NCBI RefSeq assembly: GCF_001870465.1
Contig: NZ_MDGK01000011.1
Span: 124,001-188,000 of the forward strand
Direction of reading: 5' to 3'
Source of the DNA: Pseudomonas extremorientalis
GTDB taxonomy: Bacteria; Pseudomonadota; Gammaproteobacteria; Pseudomonadales; Pseudomonadaceae
DNA: 64,000 bases
Shown here: in pieces, positions 63,412 through 64,000 of the stretch
Numbering within the stretch: position 1 is the first letter of the stretch
Layout of the letters: the number at the start of each line of letters is the position of its first letter
Made by a program: the position numbers and the translations under genes
Notes under the pieces: generated by a model
Told to the model about the DNA's origin: nothing
The model's input: only the letters and a program-made list of their open reading frames with translations
The model's database searches: none

Positions 63412-64000
63412 TCATCGGCCCTGCTGCGAGCCGATCATGCCCGAGGCAAGGTCGGCAAGGGCACGAAGACTGTCCATCTGCCGCATGTCCTGGTGGTAAC
63501 CCATCCAGATGTCGCGACCCGGTGGCGGTTCATGCGGATCAATCAGCCGCAGCGCCGTCAACTGGTCGCCCAGGACGCGGGGCAATACGGCGACACCCTG
63601 CCCTTGCGCGCACATGTGCGCCTGGACTGTGCGGCTGCTACTGGTGAACACCTTACGGGCCAGAGGGTAACGCTGCTGCAGCCATTGCACATCGGGATAG
63701 TGAGACTGGGCAACACTCATGGTGATCAAACCCACCCCGTCGCCCTGCGGCTCGGGGTCAGCGGATCCGACGGCCGCGTATAACCCGTAGCTCAAGGTAG
63801 TCAGTTTGCGGTGGACAATATCGGGTTCGGTGAAAGGAACGATCCGAAAGGCAATGTCGGCATCGCGACGAGCCAGGTCAAACAGTCGATGCCCTGCGAT
63901 GACCTCGGGCACGATCAGCGGATAACGTCGTCCCAGTTCATTCAGGACCGGGGCCAGCACATAACAGGCGAACCAGTCGGCGCAAGAAATGCGCAACACA
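63412..64000 (-). CDS. LysR-family regulator (partial, 5' end outside window)
   Basis: Only the effector-binding C-terminus is present, about 195 residues: ISCADWFACYVLAPVLNELG, FDLARRDADIAFRIVPFTEP, and GQGVAVLPRVLGDQLTALRL. The HTH lies beyond the window. The stop falls 2 bases from the efflux carrier stop, so the genes converge closely. It may regulate the SDR/efflux pair. Confidence 0.88.
   Translation of the reverse strand, partial: VLRISCADWFACYVLAPVLNELGRRYPLIVPEVIAGHRLFDLARRDADIAFRIVPFTEPDIVHRKLTTLSYGLYAAVGSADPEPQGDGVGLITMSVAQSHYPDVQWLQQRYPLARKVFTSSSRTVQAHMCAQGQGVAVLPRVLGDQLTALRLIDPHEPPPGRDIWMGYHQDMRQMDSLRALADLASGMIGSQQGR

Overview
This window reads as chromosome of a Pseudomonas of the fluorescens group. 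The supports are a DUF1652 protein, many palindromic REP elements of the GTGGGAG...CTCCCAC type, GC-rich codon use, and the mix of LysR regulators, MFS carriers and catabolic genes. No tRNA, rRNA or CRISPR array was seen.

Left flank (1-11.9 kb): ordinary genes. These are a partial NTF2-like protein, a DUF1652 protein, a UvrD-type helicase, a pirin, phosphoglucomutase (pgm), a MocR-type regulator translationally coupled to a 474-aa protein of unknown function, a medium-chain oxidoreductase and a divergent LysR regulator. The 3' end of that LysR gene (11.91-11.94 kb) looks like an integration target, because variants of its last codons recur at 22.0, 46.5, 46.9, 54.0 and 60.4 kb. Several copies carry conserved arms, and one lies next to a decayed tyrosine-recombinase gene. 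The 11.9-60.4 kb interval therefore looks like a tandem array of modules laid down at one att-like site.

Module I (11.9-22.0 kb): a minus-strand three-gene operon with overlapping genes. The first gene encodes a 1718-aa protein joining an Upf1-like SF1 helicase to a type IA topoisomerase scaffold (TOPRIM to GRPSTF) whose active-site tyrosine motif is degenerate. The second encodes a 340-aa protein that carries an intact ITYPRTD motif, the signature around the catalytic tyrosine of type IA topoisomerases. The third encodes a propeller-like protein. A split helicase-topoisomerase machine, possibly a defence or plasmid-control system, is the most novel reading in the window. An isochorismatase-like hydrolase and two gene remnants follow.

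Module II (22.0-46.4 kb): catabolic and transport genes. They comprise GMC oxidoreductase, an enolase-superfamily dehydratase, an MFS carrier, an aldehyde dehydrogenase and a LysR; then an MFS carrier and a LysR; then a BesD/HalD-family Fe(II)/2-oxoglutarate enzyme with hydroxylase-type HxD, an M24 enzyme, a full dipeptide-type ABC importer and a porin; then a LysR, an MFS carrier, a succinate-semialdehyde-type dehydrogenase, an aldo/keto reductase and a formaldehyde-activating-enzyme homologue.

Modules III-V (46.4-60.4 kb): an almost empty element (46.5-46.9 kb); an IS5-type remnant and an 1860-aa DUF4011-helicase-Vsr-like-DUF3320 protein of known anti-phage architecture with an integrase remnant; then a less GC-rich operon of alpha/beta hydrolase, caspase-like peptidase and an unknown partner, IS3 and IS66 scraps, and a ParDE toxin-antitoxin pair. 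This is a defence island in character.

Right flank (60.4-64.0 kb): a broken NTF2-like gene, an SDR dehydrogenase, a DHA2-type efflux carrier and a partial LysR regulator.
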